Part shown: positions 53,987-63,992 of the stretch, piece by piece
Numbering within the stretch: the stretch's first letter is position 1
How the letters are laid out: each line of letters opens with the position of its first letter
NCBI GenBank assembly: GCA_963942565.1
Contig: OZ012685.1
Location: forward strand, 53,739,530 to 53,803,529
Direction of reading: 5' to 3'
From: Maea johnstoni
Lineage: Eukaryota; Annelida; Polychaeta; Spionida; Magelonidae
DNA length: 64,000 bases
Program-made: the position numbers and the translations under genes
Notes under the pieces: generated by a model
What the model was told of the DNA's origin: nothing
The model's database searches: none
What the model saw: only the letters and a program-made list of their open reading frames with translations

Positions 53987-56942
53987 CAGACTGATACACA
54001 CTTGTAATGCTGCTGATGATACTTACAGACTTTTTAATCAAAAACCAAGTTTGTGAATAGACATTAATATCAGTTTGGAGCACTATAAAACATTTTCCTT
54101 TTTTATGAAATTCTTTATCTTTTTATCATACCTAATAGTGCCAAAAAATACATCTGAAACACATATCTTTCAAATTTTTCATAAGATTTCTATCTAAAAC
54201 CCTCCCTCAAATATTTTCCAAAACTATAACCCACTTCTAGCTATCCAGAAACTCACCACCCACCATCACCTATCCAGTAGATCACCAAACATGAACGGGA
54301 AAAGCCCACATCCTGCACTGCAAATGACAGTCAACAAAACCCCACCAATAGCATGCTTGCCACAACTTACTTAATGCTGCCTGAAGAACTTTAGTCCGTG
54401 ACTTACCCTTACATGAAAATGGCCAAACACTGCCAGAATGCAAACATGCACAGGGATCAACCTTATGGTCCCTTAAAGGGCATATGCCCCTGAACCATGT
54501 GATTTTGCTACCAGATGATGAATTATAGGAGCCAAGTTTGTGAACGGACATTAAATATCAGCTTAAAGCATTTTAAAAACTTTTCCTTTTTTTGAAATTC
54601 TTTATCTTTTCATCATACCTAATAGTGCCAAAAAATACAGCTGAAACACAAACCTTTCAAACTTTTCCCTGGGAGCATGCCCCAAGATCCCCAAACCTGG
54701 ACAATGCACCCCTGGCAAAACCATACCGTCGTGGTGGCCGCACAGGAATTTAATAGCCCCTAAACTTAAAATCCTGGGAGCCAAATCTGCTCCTGTCTGA
54801 AAATGTTAAAGTCAATCACTGATGCATGTAACAAACTGACTGGCTGCCTGCAAATAACACCACATCAAAATCAAACATGTTGCCAACAGCCAAAAATCCA
54901 CTCCCCCTTAACAGAGGCTTGTGACTCTCCCCCACAACACAAAATGTTAACACATAAGCTAAGTATATACAACAAAGCCCATGCATTAAAATAAGTGCCG
55001 GCTCTCAAATATTAAAAAAGACCAACAATTAAACAGCGAATAAAAAATTTCATCATAACCTAAAATTCAGCACGCATAAATAAAATGCAACTTTTGACAA
55101 ACTAAACTAATCACTAAGCCTATCCGCCAAATATAAACATGAACATTTTAACACACATACTTCAGAAAAAGAGAGCGATGGGGGGCGGGGTTAAAAATTT
55201 GACATCTGACATATCATCAAAGTAACACAAAACATTTACATGAAGATGGCCAAACACTGCCTAAAAGCAAACATGAACAGGGATCAACCTTATGTACCCT
55301 TTAGGGGCATATGCCCCTAGTTCATGTGATATTGCAACCAGATGAAAAAATATACGAGCCAACTTTGTGAAAGGACATTAAATATATGTTTGGAGCATTT
55401 TAAAACATTTTCCTTTTTCCTTAAATTCTTTATCTTTCTATCATACCTAATAGTGCCAAAAAATACATCTGAAACACATATCCTACAATTTTTTCATAAG
55501 AATTCTATCTAAAACCCTCCCCCAAATATTTCCCAAAATTATAACCCACTTCTAGCTATCCAAGAAACTATGACAAACCCACCATCACTCATCCAGTAGA
55601 TCACCAAACATGAATGGGAAAAGCCCACATCCTGCACTGCAAATGAGAGTCAACAAAACCCCACCAATAGCATGCTTGCCACAACTTACCTGCTGCTGCC
55701 TGAAGAACATTAGTCCGTGACTTACCTTTACATGAAAATGACCAAACACTGCCTGAGTGCAAACATGCACAAGGATCAACCTTATGGTCCCTTAAGGGGC
55801 ATATGTTCCTGGATTATGTGATTTTGCTACCTGATGATGAACTATAAGAGCCAAGCTTGTGAATGGACATTAAATATCAGCTTAGAACATTTAAAAAAAA
55901 ATTCAACTTTCTTGAACTTCTTTATCTTTTTATCATACCTAATAGTGCCAAAAAATACATCAGAAACACAAACTATTCAATTTTTTCCCTGGAAAAATGC
56001 TCCAAAACCCCCAAACCTGGACAGTTAAAACATTTCCCTTCCACTGAAATTCTTTATCTTTTTATCATACCTAATAGTGCCAAAAAATACAACTGAAACA
56101 CATATCCCTCAATTTTTTCAAAAGAATTCTATCTAAAACCCTCCCTCAAATATTTTCGAAAACTATAACCCACTCCTAGCTATCCAAGAAACTATGGCAA
56201 ACTCACCACCACTAATCCAGTAGATCACCAAACATGAATGGGAAAAGCCTACAACCAGCACTGCAAATGACAGCCAACAAAACCCCACCAGCAGCATGCT
56301 TGCCACAACTAACATGCTGCTGCCTGAAGAACTTTAGTCCGTGACTTACCTTTACATGAAAATGGCCAAACACTGCCTGAATGCAAACATGCACAAATAT
56401 CAACCATATGGCCCCTTAAGGGACATATGCCCCTGGCCATGATCTTCCGCCACTAAAGCAGGTCCAGCACTACCAGAAACCCAATATGCATGCAATAACT
56501 TTGTACTTAAACCTAAAATAGACTGATACACACTTGTAATGCTGCTGATGATACTTACAGACTTTTTAATCAAAAACCAAGTTTGTGAATAGACATTAAT
56601 ATCAGTTTGGAGCAATTTAAAACAATTTCCTTTTATTTGAACTTCTTTATCTTTTTATCACACCTAATAGTGCCAAAAAATACATCTGAAACACATATCT
56701 TCCAAACTTTTCATAAGATTTCTATCTAAATCCGCACTTAAAAAAACTTCCCTATTTTTGAATTTCTTTATCTTTTTATCACACCTAATAGTGCCAAGAA
56801 ATACAACTATAAGAGCCAGTTTGTGAATGTACATTAAATATCAGTCTAGAACAATTTCAAAAAAAATTCCCATTCTTTGAACTTCTTTATCTTTCTATCA
56901 TACCTAATAGTGTTAAAAAATACATCAGAAACACAAACTTTG
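53987..56942. repeat. Modular repeat array, three module types
   Basis: Module A (GACTGATACACACTTGTAAT to TATCAGTTTGGAGCA, about 95 bp) lies at 53987 and again, almost unchanged, at 56520. Module B (TTTATCATACCTAATAGTGC) occurs about eight times, near 54117, 54606, 55436, 55925, 56055, 56650, 56769 and 56890. Module C (CCCACTTCTAGCTATCC to ACATTAAATATCAGCTTA, up to 390 bp) lies at 54200-54590, 55515-55900 and 56138-56440, with a partial copy at 55240-55400. The minus-strand frames are the same module translated repeatedly. Confidence 0.92.
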
Positions 56943-56962
56943 TAATTTTCCCTTTATTTTGA

Positions 56963-57148
56963 TCAGTATTTTCGTTTGTTTTGCATCTTGGGCGATACAA
57001 ATGCAGGGAGATGCTGCCTGGGCCCGAGCACTGGGTTGAAGGGGTATGGGACCGGCATCGGCATCATAGGGTAGAAGCCTGCATACTTCAGGTCTGCTAC
57101 TTCACTCATGTTGAGAAGAGTTTCTAGGGACAGAACTGCAGGCGGCAC
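56963..57148 (-). CDS. Possible terminal coding exon of an unknown minus-strand gene
   Basis: I do not recognise the product. The frame reads MPPAVLSLETLLNMSEVADL, KYAGFYPMMPMPVPYPFNP, GPRQHLPAFVSP and ends KRKY, with Pro/Met-rich, non-repetitive composition and above-background GC. Upstream on that strand is a usable acceptor (CCGCCTGCAG at about 57129-57138) and just after the stop is AATAAA. Against a single-copy gene, its 5' part recurs in both orientations at 57530-57602 and 57768-57820, so it may belong to a repeat. Confidence 0.35.
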   Translation of the reverse strand: MPPAVLSLETLLNMSEVADLKYAGFYPMMPMPVPYPFNPVLGPRQHLPAFVSPKMQNKRKY

Positions 57149-57529
57149 TAAACATCAGGTAGACTGAAGGTACATCAGAGAAATTCAATACACCATGCAA
57201 CCTGAAAAAATAATCATACATACCATCAAAGCAACACAAAAATATCAACACAAAACATATCTCACCAAATGCAATCTTATATTATCACACCGACACAATA
57301 TCTTCTTTAAACAGAAATTGTTTTGTTTGAGGGACAGTGAAGATTTGCATGGTTTCTATATTTTGTGGATGTGTTTTTATAAAATTGTATATTGAGTGAT
57401 AGTTTTGTATTGATACTTTTGTATTTATTTCAATTTAATGTATGCTTACTATTTTGGGTTGTCAGGTGAATCAAGTTCCTATGATGCTCTTTGGTGTAGA
57501 TGCAGTATGATGTCGAAGCCAGTTTCTAT

Positions 57530-57822
57530 GAGTGCTGCCTGCAGTTATGTCCCTTGACACCCTTCTCACCATGAGTGAAAATGCAATCCTGAAGTATGCA
57601 GACCATTAACCCTGCCATCCCATGCATTCGCATTACATGCTCTTTGGGCTTATAAGTTTGTGACCAATAAATTATAACAGTACACACTTTTCCTGTCACC
57701 CAAAACAATTAAAATCATATCTTTATCTTAAATACAACAACAGTGAGAACGGAAGGGATGGCAGGGTTAAAGGTCTGCTAACTTCAGGACTGCATACTAC
57801 ACTCATGGTGAGAAGGGTATAT
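57530..57822. mobile_element. Inverted-repeat structure around a TTAA element
   Basis: Inner part 57607-57769: TTAACCCTGCCATCCC at the left and GGGATGGCAGGGTTAA at the right, a 16-bp perfect inverted repeat including TTAA. Outer arms continue the palindrome: CTTCTCACCATGAGTGAAAA at the left, CACTCATGGTGAGAAG at the right, with imperfect AATCCTGAAGTATGCAGAC between. Outer arms match 57072-57150. Confidence 0.85.
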
Positions 57823-58067
57823 AATATTACTGACTGCTGAAATCGCGATAAAAATATTTACTACTTCCGTTTTTTTCAAAGTTGTTTTCTTACGATTGTG
57901 GGGATCAAAAAAAATCCACAAATGGGCAGGATGGATTATTTAGAGTCTGTTTTCTTGAAGTTGAAACTTTTTTTCCGGTTTTAGTGGCGAAATTAATAAG
58001 TAAATTTAGAATTTCGCCAGGGTTCCTAAATCAACATTCCAAAAAGCCGTTTTTGCCGTTTTTTTCC

Positions 58068-58876
58068 GAAGTCGCCATTTTTTTTCAAAAATTACAAATA
58101 TAACCAATCAAAAACAAAAGTCAAATATCTTTTTTAATTTGTAGTATTTATCAAGCCATAATATGCCAGAAGAAAAAATGATAACAAGGAAGTCGTAGCA
58201 TGGAAGAAATTCTGAAAACGTATCATCAGGAGTCTTGAAAATCAATTACCATGTTAATAAAGCGCTTCTGCAACAGAAAAATAAACAACCTGAAAAATAA
58301 AACCTAGATGTATTGTATAATATCATCCCCCTCAATCGACATATGTAGTTTTTATTCTAATATATGTTTGTTTTGTGCCAAAAACTAATGATTGAATGTA
58401 AAATGAAAGTGGCGAAATGTGGCGGCCATTTTAAGACTTAACATTTCGCCAACTTTCTGACGCAACAAATCAACATTAAACATTCATCTCTCCTTGAAAT
58501 TCAGCATGAAAAGTAAAGAAAATACATGACTTGATTCCCTACCTCCTCCGCTTCTCGTACATGTCTTTATTTTAGGTGAACCATGTTTTTATAGCCAGAA
58601 ATATGGCTCCAGTCAACAAGGTACACCTCTCCCATCAGCATTATTTACGGCGAAATCGATTGACAAACCGGTTTGCCGTATGAATCACACCCATTCACTG
58701 TCAGGTTTCCCCACAGAAAAATAATGAAGAATACCTATTCATAAGTTACATTTTCAATATATTCATATTCTGCCGTTTCAGAATATATAAATACTTTATG
58801 GAATTGTTTATGATTAGTGTTAATTTTGATCGTATGAAGTGAGGAAACCAACGAAAAAATAGGCCGCCATTTTAGG
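58068..58876 (-). promoter_or_regulatory. Three YY1-like motifs in a CpG-richer block
   Basis: On the minus strand: AAAATGGCGAC (at about 58069-58079), AAAATGGCCGCCAC (about 58420-58433) and AAAATGGCGGCC (about 58864-58875). The ATGGCGGC core is the classic YY1 site found near animal promoters. Each ATG is followed by a short frame that soon stops. No transcript is evident. Confidence 0.4.
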
Positions 58877-58901
58877 TTTTTCTAAATGAATGACCTAGTT
58901 G

Positions 58902-58926
58902 AGTGCGAAGGCCGTATCTTCGCACT
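58902..58926. repeat. Hairpin 1
   Basis: AGTGCGAAG, loop GCCGTAT, CTTCGCACT: 9-bp perfect stem. Confidence 0.95.
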
Positions 58927-59111
58927 AGACTTTAATCTCTCTTTCGGTCATTATAACTTACTACATAACTTATATATTCCTGATCCCTGACATTCAGTGT
59001 GTTTGATTATCATTTTTATTAACTTTATTAAGTCAGGGTTCGATCGTTGTCAAGATAAATATAGTGTGGCTGCACTCGATAAAGGGAGCCTCGCTTTCGT
59101 GCCGTGCTGTA

Positions 59112-59150
59112 CACTGGTAGCGAAAAGATTGTTTTCTTTCGCTATCAGTG
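59112..59150. repeat. Hairpin 2
   Basis: CACTGGTAGCGAAA pairs with TTTCGCTATCAGTG: 14-bp stem with one G-T pair and an 11-base loop. Confidence 0.95.
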
Positions 59151-59175
59151 CAAATAAAGGTGTATATCTTATGTT

Positions 59176-59200
59176 TTTCTTTGTCATAATGACAAAGAAA
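59176..59200. repeat. Hairpin 3
   Basis: TTTCTTTGTCAT, one base, ATGACAAAGAAA: 12-bp perfect inverted repeat. Confidence 0.95.
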
Positions 59201-59210
59201 GACATATGGG

Positions 59211-59233
59211 GATAGATGAGGATCTCATCTATC
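59211..59233. repeat. Hairpin 4
   Basis: GATAGATGAG, loop GAT, CTCATCTATC: 10-bp perfect stem. Confidence 0.95.
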
Positions 59234-59331
59234 CAGGTAGGTAGTCATATTGTGATCGGGGGGAGATAGCTTGATGAAATTGACAGGAATCGGCGAGGTA
59301 CCATTGAGAATGTACTAATCGCCATAATCAA

Positions 59332-59711
59332 CACGCCACCATCGATGCGTGTTGACAAATATCTCAAAATATTTTCGATTTTCCGAAACCAAAAGAATTA
59401 ATCTTAATAATATAGATACTTGGCTTGTTAATTCTTTTGGTTTCAGAATTTTAGAGTTAGAGATGGCCACAAACGAAAGCTTTGAAATCGGGGTGCAAAT
59501 TTCGTCAAACCCGACCCATCGCCATGTTCACGCCACCATCGATGCGTGTTGACAAATATCTCAAAATATTTTCGATTTTCCGAAACCAAAAGAATTAATC
59601 TTAATAATATAGATACTTGGCTTGTTAATTCTTTTGGTTTCAGAATTTTAGAGTTAGAGATGGCCACAAACGAAAGCTTTGAAATCGGGGTGCAAATTTC
59701 GTCAAACCCGA
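59332..59711. repeat. Exact tandem duplication, 183 bp (period 197), each copy with a 17-bp hairpin
   Basis: Copies 59332-59514 and 59529-59711 appear identical by reading. Each contains GAAACCAAAAGAATTAA and its complement TTAATTCTTTTGGTTTC separated by 26 bases (59385-59401/59428-59444 and 59582-59598/59625-59641). Confidence 0.95.
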
Positions 59712-59763
59712 TATTCAAAACGGCGGAGGGTAACCTAGCCAATGTAAAAAATACGTGAATGAA

Positions 59764-60043
59764 CACGTGAGTAAAATAGTAGTAAGAGGGATACAAATAG
59801 CCGCTCATTGGTTAATAAACCGCGGGAAAGAGTACCACGCGGTGTGACGATGAGGCAGTGAGACCGCTCATTGGATAATTCACCAGAGACAAACCACGTG
59901 GTGCTGTCACGTGATTAGCCGATCGCATTAAATATGCAGAAAACCCACGCATGCGCATCCACCACGCATGCGCATCCAAACGGCCGCCCCACCAGACGAG
60001 ACGCGCTACAGAATCGCTTTGAAGAGAAGAAGACGTATAAATA
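59764..60043 (+). promoter_or_regulatory. Compact promoter-like module with TATA box
   Basis: In order: CACGTG (59764), inverted CCAAT boxes ATTGG (59807, 59870), CACGTG (59895) and GTCACGTGAT (59906), two NRF1-like CGCATGCGCAT (59948, 59965), a GC-rich GGCCGCCCCACC and TATAAATA (60036-60043). The 59801-59850 and 59864-59914 segments are diverged tandem copies (CCGCTCATTGG...CCACG.GGTG). The TATA orientation implies plus-strand transcription starting near 60068. AATAAA at 60281 could end a short RNA. No protein-coding frame follows. Confidence 0.45.
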
Positions 60044-60299
60044 AAACACGTAAAAATCCACCAAAAAAAAACTAGGCAACCCACAGAAACAATGAAACAA
60101 ACTCTATAAACTACACACCCAACTCTAACAGAAACATTAAACAAAACGACCCCACCACACCCCACTCTCCAGATCATTCGCCTAGAATTTTCCAAAAATG
60201 CCATGTAAGACAACATAGGGAAAATCAGTAACCAGCTCCCAGGACCCTCCCCAGGAATGTAAGACAACAAAAGCAAACTGAATAAAGGTTGTTGTACAA

Positions 60300-61000
60300 C
60301 AACCTCTAAAAAGTGATTAATATCAATATAGCTCTACATGCATAGGATTCCTGATGATACACTTGAAAGTGCATTACTCATCACTGGAGGGATTTCATAG
60401 GTTAAAAGCAGGTAAGTCTTTATCAAAGATCATCCTTTGAAATCTTATGTACAAGAATAACATTTTTACATATACGATACACTCAAATTAAGGAATATAG
60501 ATTATTAAGTAAATCAAACCCTTCACCTGAATTCATAAGAAGATGAAAGATATTATCACTGCGTCTGCATTATATTTTCCAATTAAAGCCTTTTCCATTG
60601 TCAAGTGCATTTCTGGTAACATGTATAAATAGAAAGTTAGGTATGCATATATGATTCCTTTTCATTGATCAATTTACTTACATCATAAGGACTTAAGAAT
60701 TATCTTTGGAGTTATGAAACATATATCATAGGGAATGCAATGCCCCCAATAAAAATAATGTTCACTACATATCTGGAAGAATGTGATAAATTGTGTGAGA
60801 TTTCTGCAAAATATAGAATAAATTATCTATTTTTTGTCAGGGCATAGTTATCAGAAACACACCTTTTATATTTCCAAGCCATAATGCATTCAAACTTACT
60901 TCACATTCTGGTTATGACACATCCATATAACATCAGAAATAATTACATGTATTTGAAACACATATTAGAATGAAACTTGTTTACATATTCCAAAGAACAA
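60300..61000. other. Intergenic DNA, nothing assigned
   Basis: AT-rich with no recognised gene or repeat. Confidence 0.5.
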
Positions 61001-61002
61001 TA

Positions 61003-61204
61003 TTCAACCTATTCATGCCTATATCACCCCACAGAGACCTGACTTATTTGGAAATATACACACAACAAAGAGATATTTACTTATTAGTTTAAAAGGGAAA
61101 TGTGTATTGAAACACAATCAACTACTCCTTCTTAAATACATGTATTTTGTGAAGGGTTAAGTATTTCCATAAGTCATAGAGAGTTGCAGGCATGAAAGGG
61201 TTGA
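61003..61204 (+). mobile_element. TTAA-type MITE, family ii
   Basis: TTCAACCTATTCATGCCTAT to GCAGGCATGAAAGGGTTGAA: symmetric 14-16 bp imperfect inverted repeats with the TTAA changed to TTCA/TTGA. Confidence 0.75.
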
Positions 61205-61875
61205 ATATTTCCAATAACATTTGTATAAAATATTTCCATATGTGTCAAACATTCAGAGTGCTTAAGACATAGATAACTTCTATAATTCCTCACAGAGATT
61301 GCTTAAGGACGGTACCTCATCTTATGGATTATCGGACGAGAGATGAGTTCAAATCACAGCCTCGACCTTTTGCCCAAAGGCAGATAAAGAGTTCAAGAAA
61401 GACATTTTAACATGAAGGCATGCTACATAAAATATATGTTCCAATTCTTATAATATATTGTATATTGAAACACTCAATCTAAACATTCATGAAATCTTTA
61501 ACAGACAGTTATTTTCAAAGTAAGTGTATATATTTTCAAAATATATTTAAACAGTCAGTCTAGACAATCATGAATCTTTAAGAGACTGTTATTTTCATCA
61601 AGTGTTGATTTTGAATCTTGGATTTAAAACCTTGACCCAGGTGTATTAAAACATCTCAAGGTAAGGAATCACTTAAGGCCTCTTTAAAGGCCTAGGCTCT
61701 CCTTTATTTTAAGCACCAGGGCCCTTTAGAGTATATATAATTTCTTGCTTTAAACTTGATGATGTAAGTATTGGTATTGGAAGTTGCCCAGCAGTTTCTT
61801 CCTTTCCTCTGAAGTACATGTAGGTAATAATCAAAACTGTGCCTAACCAGCTGGCACACCTTTCTGGAGAAGCCA
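61205..61875. other. Intergenic DNA with a local duplication
   Basis: Similar stretches, CACTCAATCTAAACATTCATG then CTTTAACAGACAGTTATTTTC at 61471 and CAGTCAGTCTAGACAATCATG then CTTTAAGAGACTGTTATTTTC at 61552, are about 80 bp apart. Otherwise unassigned. Confidence 0.5.
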
Positions 61876-62100
61876 TCAATTCAGGTAATTAAATCCTTTT
61901 CACTATCATACATGCAATCTGGAAAATTATTTGGCTTTAAGTCTACCACTCAGGTAATTTAAACCTTAACACTCTTATACATGTAATCTGGACAACTGCC
62001 TGGCTTCGAGTTTATCATTCAGGTAATTAAAACCTTTACATTGTTATACATGTAATCTTGACAACCATTCAGCCTTAGGTTTACTTAATTCAGGTAATTA
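61876..62100. repeat. Minisatellite, about 73-bp unit x3
   Basis: The unit has TCAGGTAATTAAAACCTTTA, TTATACATGTAATCTGGACA and GGCTTTAAGTCTACCA. The same unit type continues beyond the fold-back at 62791 and in 63200-63560. Confidence 0.85.
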
Positions 62101-62110
62101 AGGTGGGTCC

Positions 62111-62790
62111 AGCACTTAGGATATTTCCTACATTAGCTAGCATTTTCTTCATTTACAGCTTGTAGATGATTGTAACGCACAGTAAACTATTTATTTTCTG
62201 AAAGAAGACCTTTTTTGCAACCATTCAATGCTACTTTCATTTATCTTTTCTTAAATGTCAAAGTTTTATTGAGAAAAATGTAAAATGTTATTTTTTCAAT
62301 TAAATCACTTTCAGCTCGAAGCAGCGGGTCAGAACGCCAACTTAACATGGATGGATTACAAGGTCATATATGTACCTAGAAAAAGGTGTCTTAGATTTTC
62401 AATAGGATGCCCACTTCCTGAGAAAGAGGAGAATTAACTTATTTCTCTGGAAAGATCACCACCACTTGGCTTAATTGACACTACATATCTCCCACAGGGA
62501 TGCAGATAATATAAATTCAAGACACCATTTTCTAGGTACATGTATGAACTTGTAATCCATCCAAGTTAAATTGGCATTCTGACACGCTGCTGTGGGCTGA
62601 AAGTGATTTAGTTGAAAAAATCATATTTTACATTTTCTCAATAAAAGTCTGACATTTATGAAAAGATAAATCAAAGTAATATTGAGAGGTAGCTATAAAG
62701 GTCTTCTTTCAGAAAATATATAGTTTACTGGGTGTTGCAATCCCCTACTAGCTGTAATTGAAGAAAATGCTAAGGAATGTCCTAAGTGCT
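62111..62790. mobile_element. Long fold-back element, about 680 bp, arms about 275 bp
   Basis: Left arm (62111-62392) AGCACTTAGGATATTTCCTA, CATTTTCTTCATTTACAGCT, TTTTCTGAAAGAAGACCTTT, AACATGGATGGATTACAAGG. Right arm (62518-62790) is its diverged reverse complement ending TAAGGAATGTCCTAAGTGCT. The spacer is about 125 bp. No coding frame. The minisatellite unit (AAGTCTGCCATACAAGGTA) resumes at its right edge, so it inserted into that array. Confidence 0.9.
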
Positions 62791-62884
62791 AAGTCTGCCA
62801 TACAAGGTATTAAAACTACAGAAGCAGCTTGCCCCATTTCATGTGAATTTTCCTATCACACGTGAATGTTGTCTATTTACAAAA

Positions 62885-63030
62885 ATCCTGGAGCACACAC
62901 ATTTAGCGCTGGAGCAAAGCATCTATAGTGCGACAAATGATTCACAACATTTTCATCATGCAGCACTATAATTACTGCCTTACATCAATAATTGAGACCT
63001 TGACTGATCAAAAGATAACACCATCTAAAT
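62885..63030 (+). mobile_element. Repeat of the CTGGAGCAC family
   Basis: ATCCTGGAGCACACACATTT, GCTGGAGCAAAGCATC and ATTGAGACCTTGACTGATCA match the interior of 10392-10540 and 38890-39072. Confidence 0.5.
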
Positions 63031-63199
63031 GATAGAGTTCACAAGTTCAACAAAATATGCATGCAATTATACATTCGAGAACATATAAAGGGCTCTACTG
63101 GCTATGCAGTACATGTTGAACAGAGCTTGATGGACTAAACCTGTAGCACATTTAAAGCCCCTGTTGCACACTTTTGCAAACAACATTTCTTACTTGAGG

Positions 63200-63560
63200 A
63201 CCCATATTCAGATATGTAACTGCTCTACACTCTATACATGCTATCTGTACAGTCATTTGGCTTTACGTCTACCATGCAAGGTACTCACACCACTTCCATT
63301 ACAAGCGAAATCTTACTTGGGGAACCATAATCGGGTAAGTAAATCGTTTAAACTCTATACATGCAATCTGTGCAGTCATTTGGCTTTAAGTCTGCCATGC
63401 ACAGTACTCACGCCACTTCCATTCAATTCAAGCAAGAATCCTCACTTGAGGAGCCGTACTTATTATCATTAAAACCTCTGAGTCTATACACAATACAATC
63501 TGGACAGCCATTCTACCTCAACATACCTGACTGATGCAAGGTACTCTTATCCTTTCTAGT
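63200..63560. repeat. Minisatellite, higher-order unit about 130-150 bp
   Basis: TCTATACATGCAATCTGTGC, AGTCATTTGGCTTTAAGTCT, GCCATGCA and GTACTCACACCACTTCCATT recur two to three times. The 102-codon frame across it shows the period as SHLAL.LPC.VLTPLP twice, and is repeat-derived. Confidence 0.8.
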
Positions 63561-63920
63561 TCAAACAACCGTTATTGAAATTGACTAGAAAACATGCCAA
63601 TTGCAAATAGCAGTCTTGGAAATTTACTTACACATAACTTCATTTGGTATGACTGGTTCAAAAGGTCCTACTTAGCAAAAACAGTCTTTGATTGCTTACA
63701 ACAGGTAATTCATACGTTGCTGTGACTAATTACTTATCCAGTACCCTGGTCACAGTATGATCACTCATAGATCTACCTTTAATATCATTACTAGCAGTAT
63801 TACTTCTTAAGCAATTCTTCGTTCATACTCCACTGTATTCTTAACGGCCTCTCACCTTCCTCATTGCCAAACCTACAACAACAAAATGCAAAGTAAGTTC
63901 GAGACACAATCATATCATAC

Positions 63921-63930
63921 CATATATATA

Positions 63931-63992
<62 letters not shown>

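Noticed and set aside
58068-58080. Minus-strand ATGGCGACTTCGG as a protein start (MATSEKNGKNGFLEC)
   Set aside because: The frame stops after 15 codons with no good donor before the stop. Better explained as a YY1-like site.
59443-59808. 121-codon minus-strand frame and matching plus-strand frames
   Set aside because: They repeat because the DNA is an exact tandem duplication; no homology or start context.
59812-60276. 154-codon minus-strand frame
   Set aside because: It runs antisense through dense promoter motifs, its product is compositionally odd (WWGG, HAWWMRMR from repeats), and no splice or homology evidence supports it.
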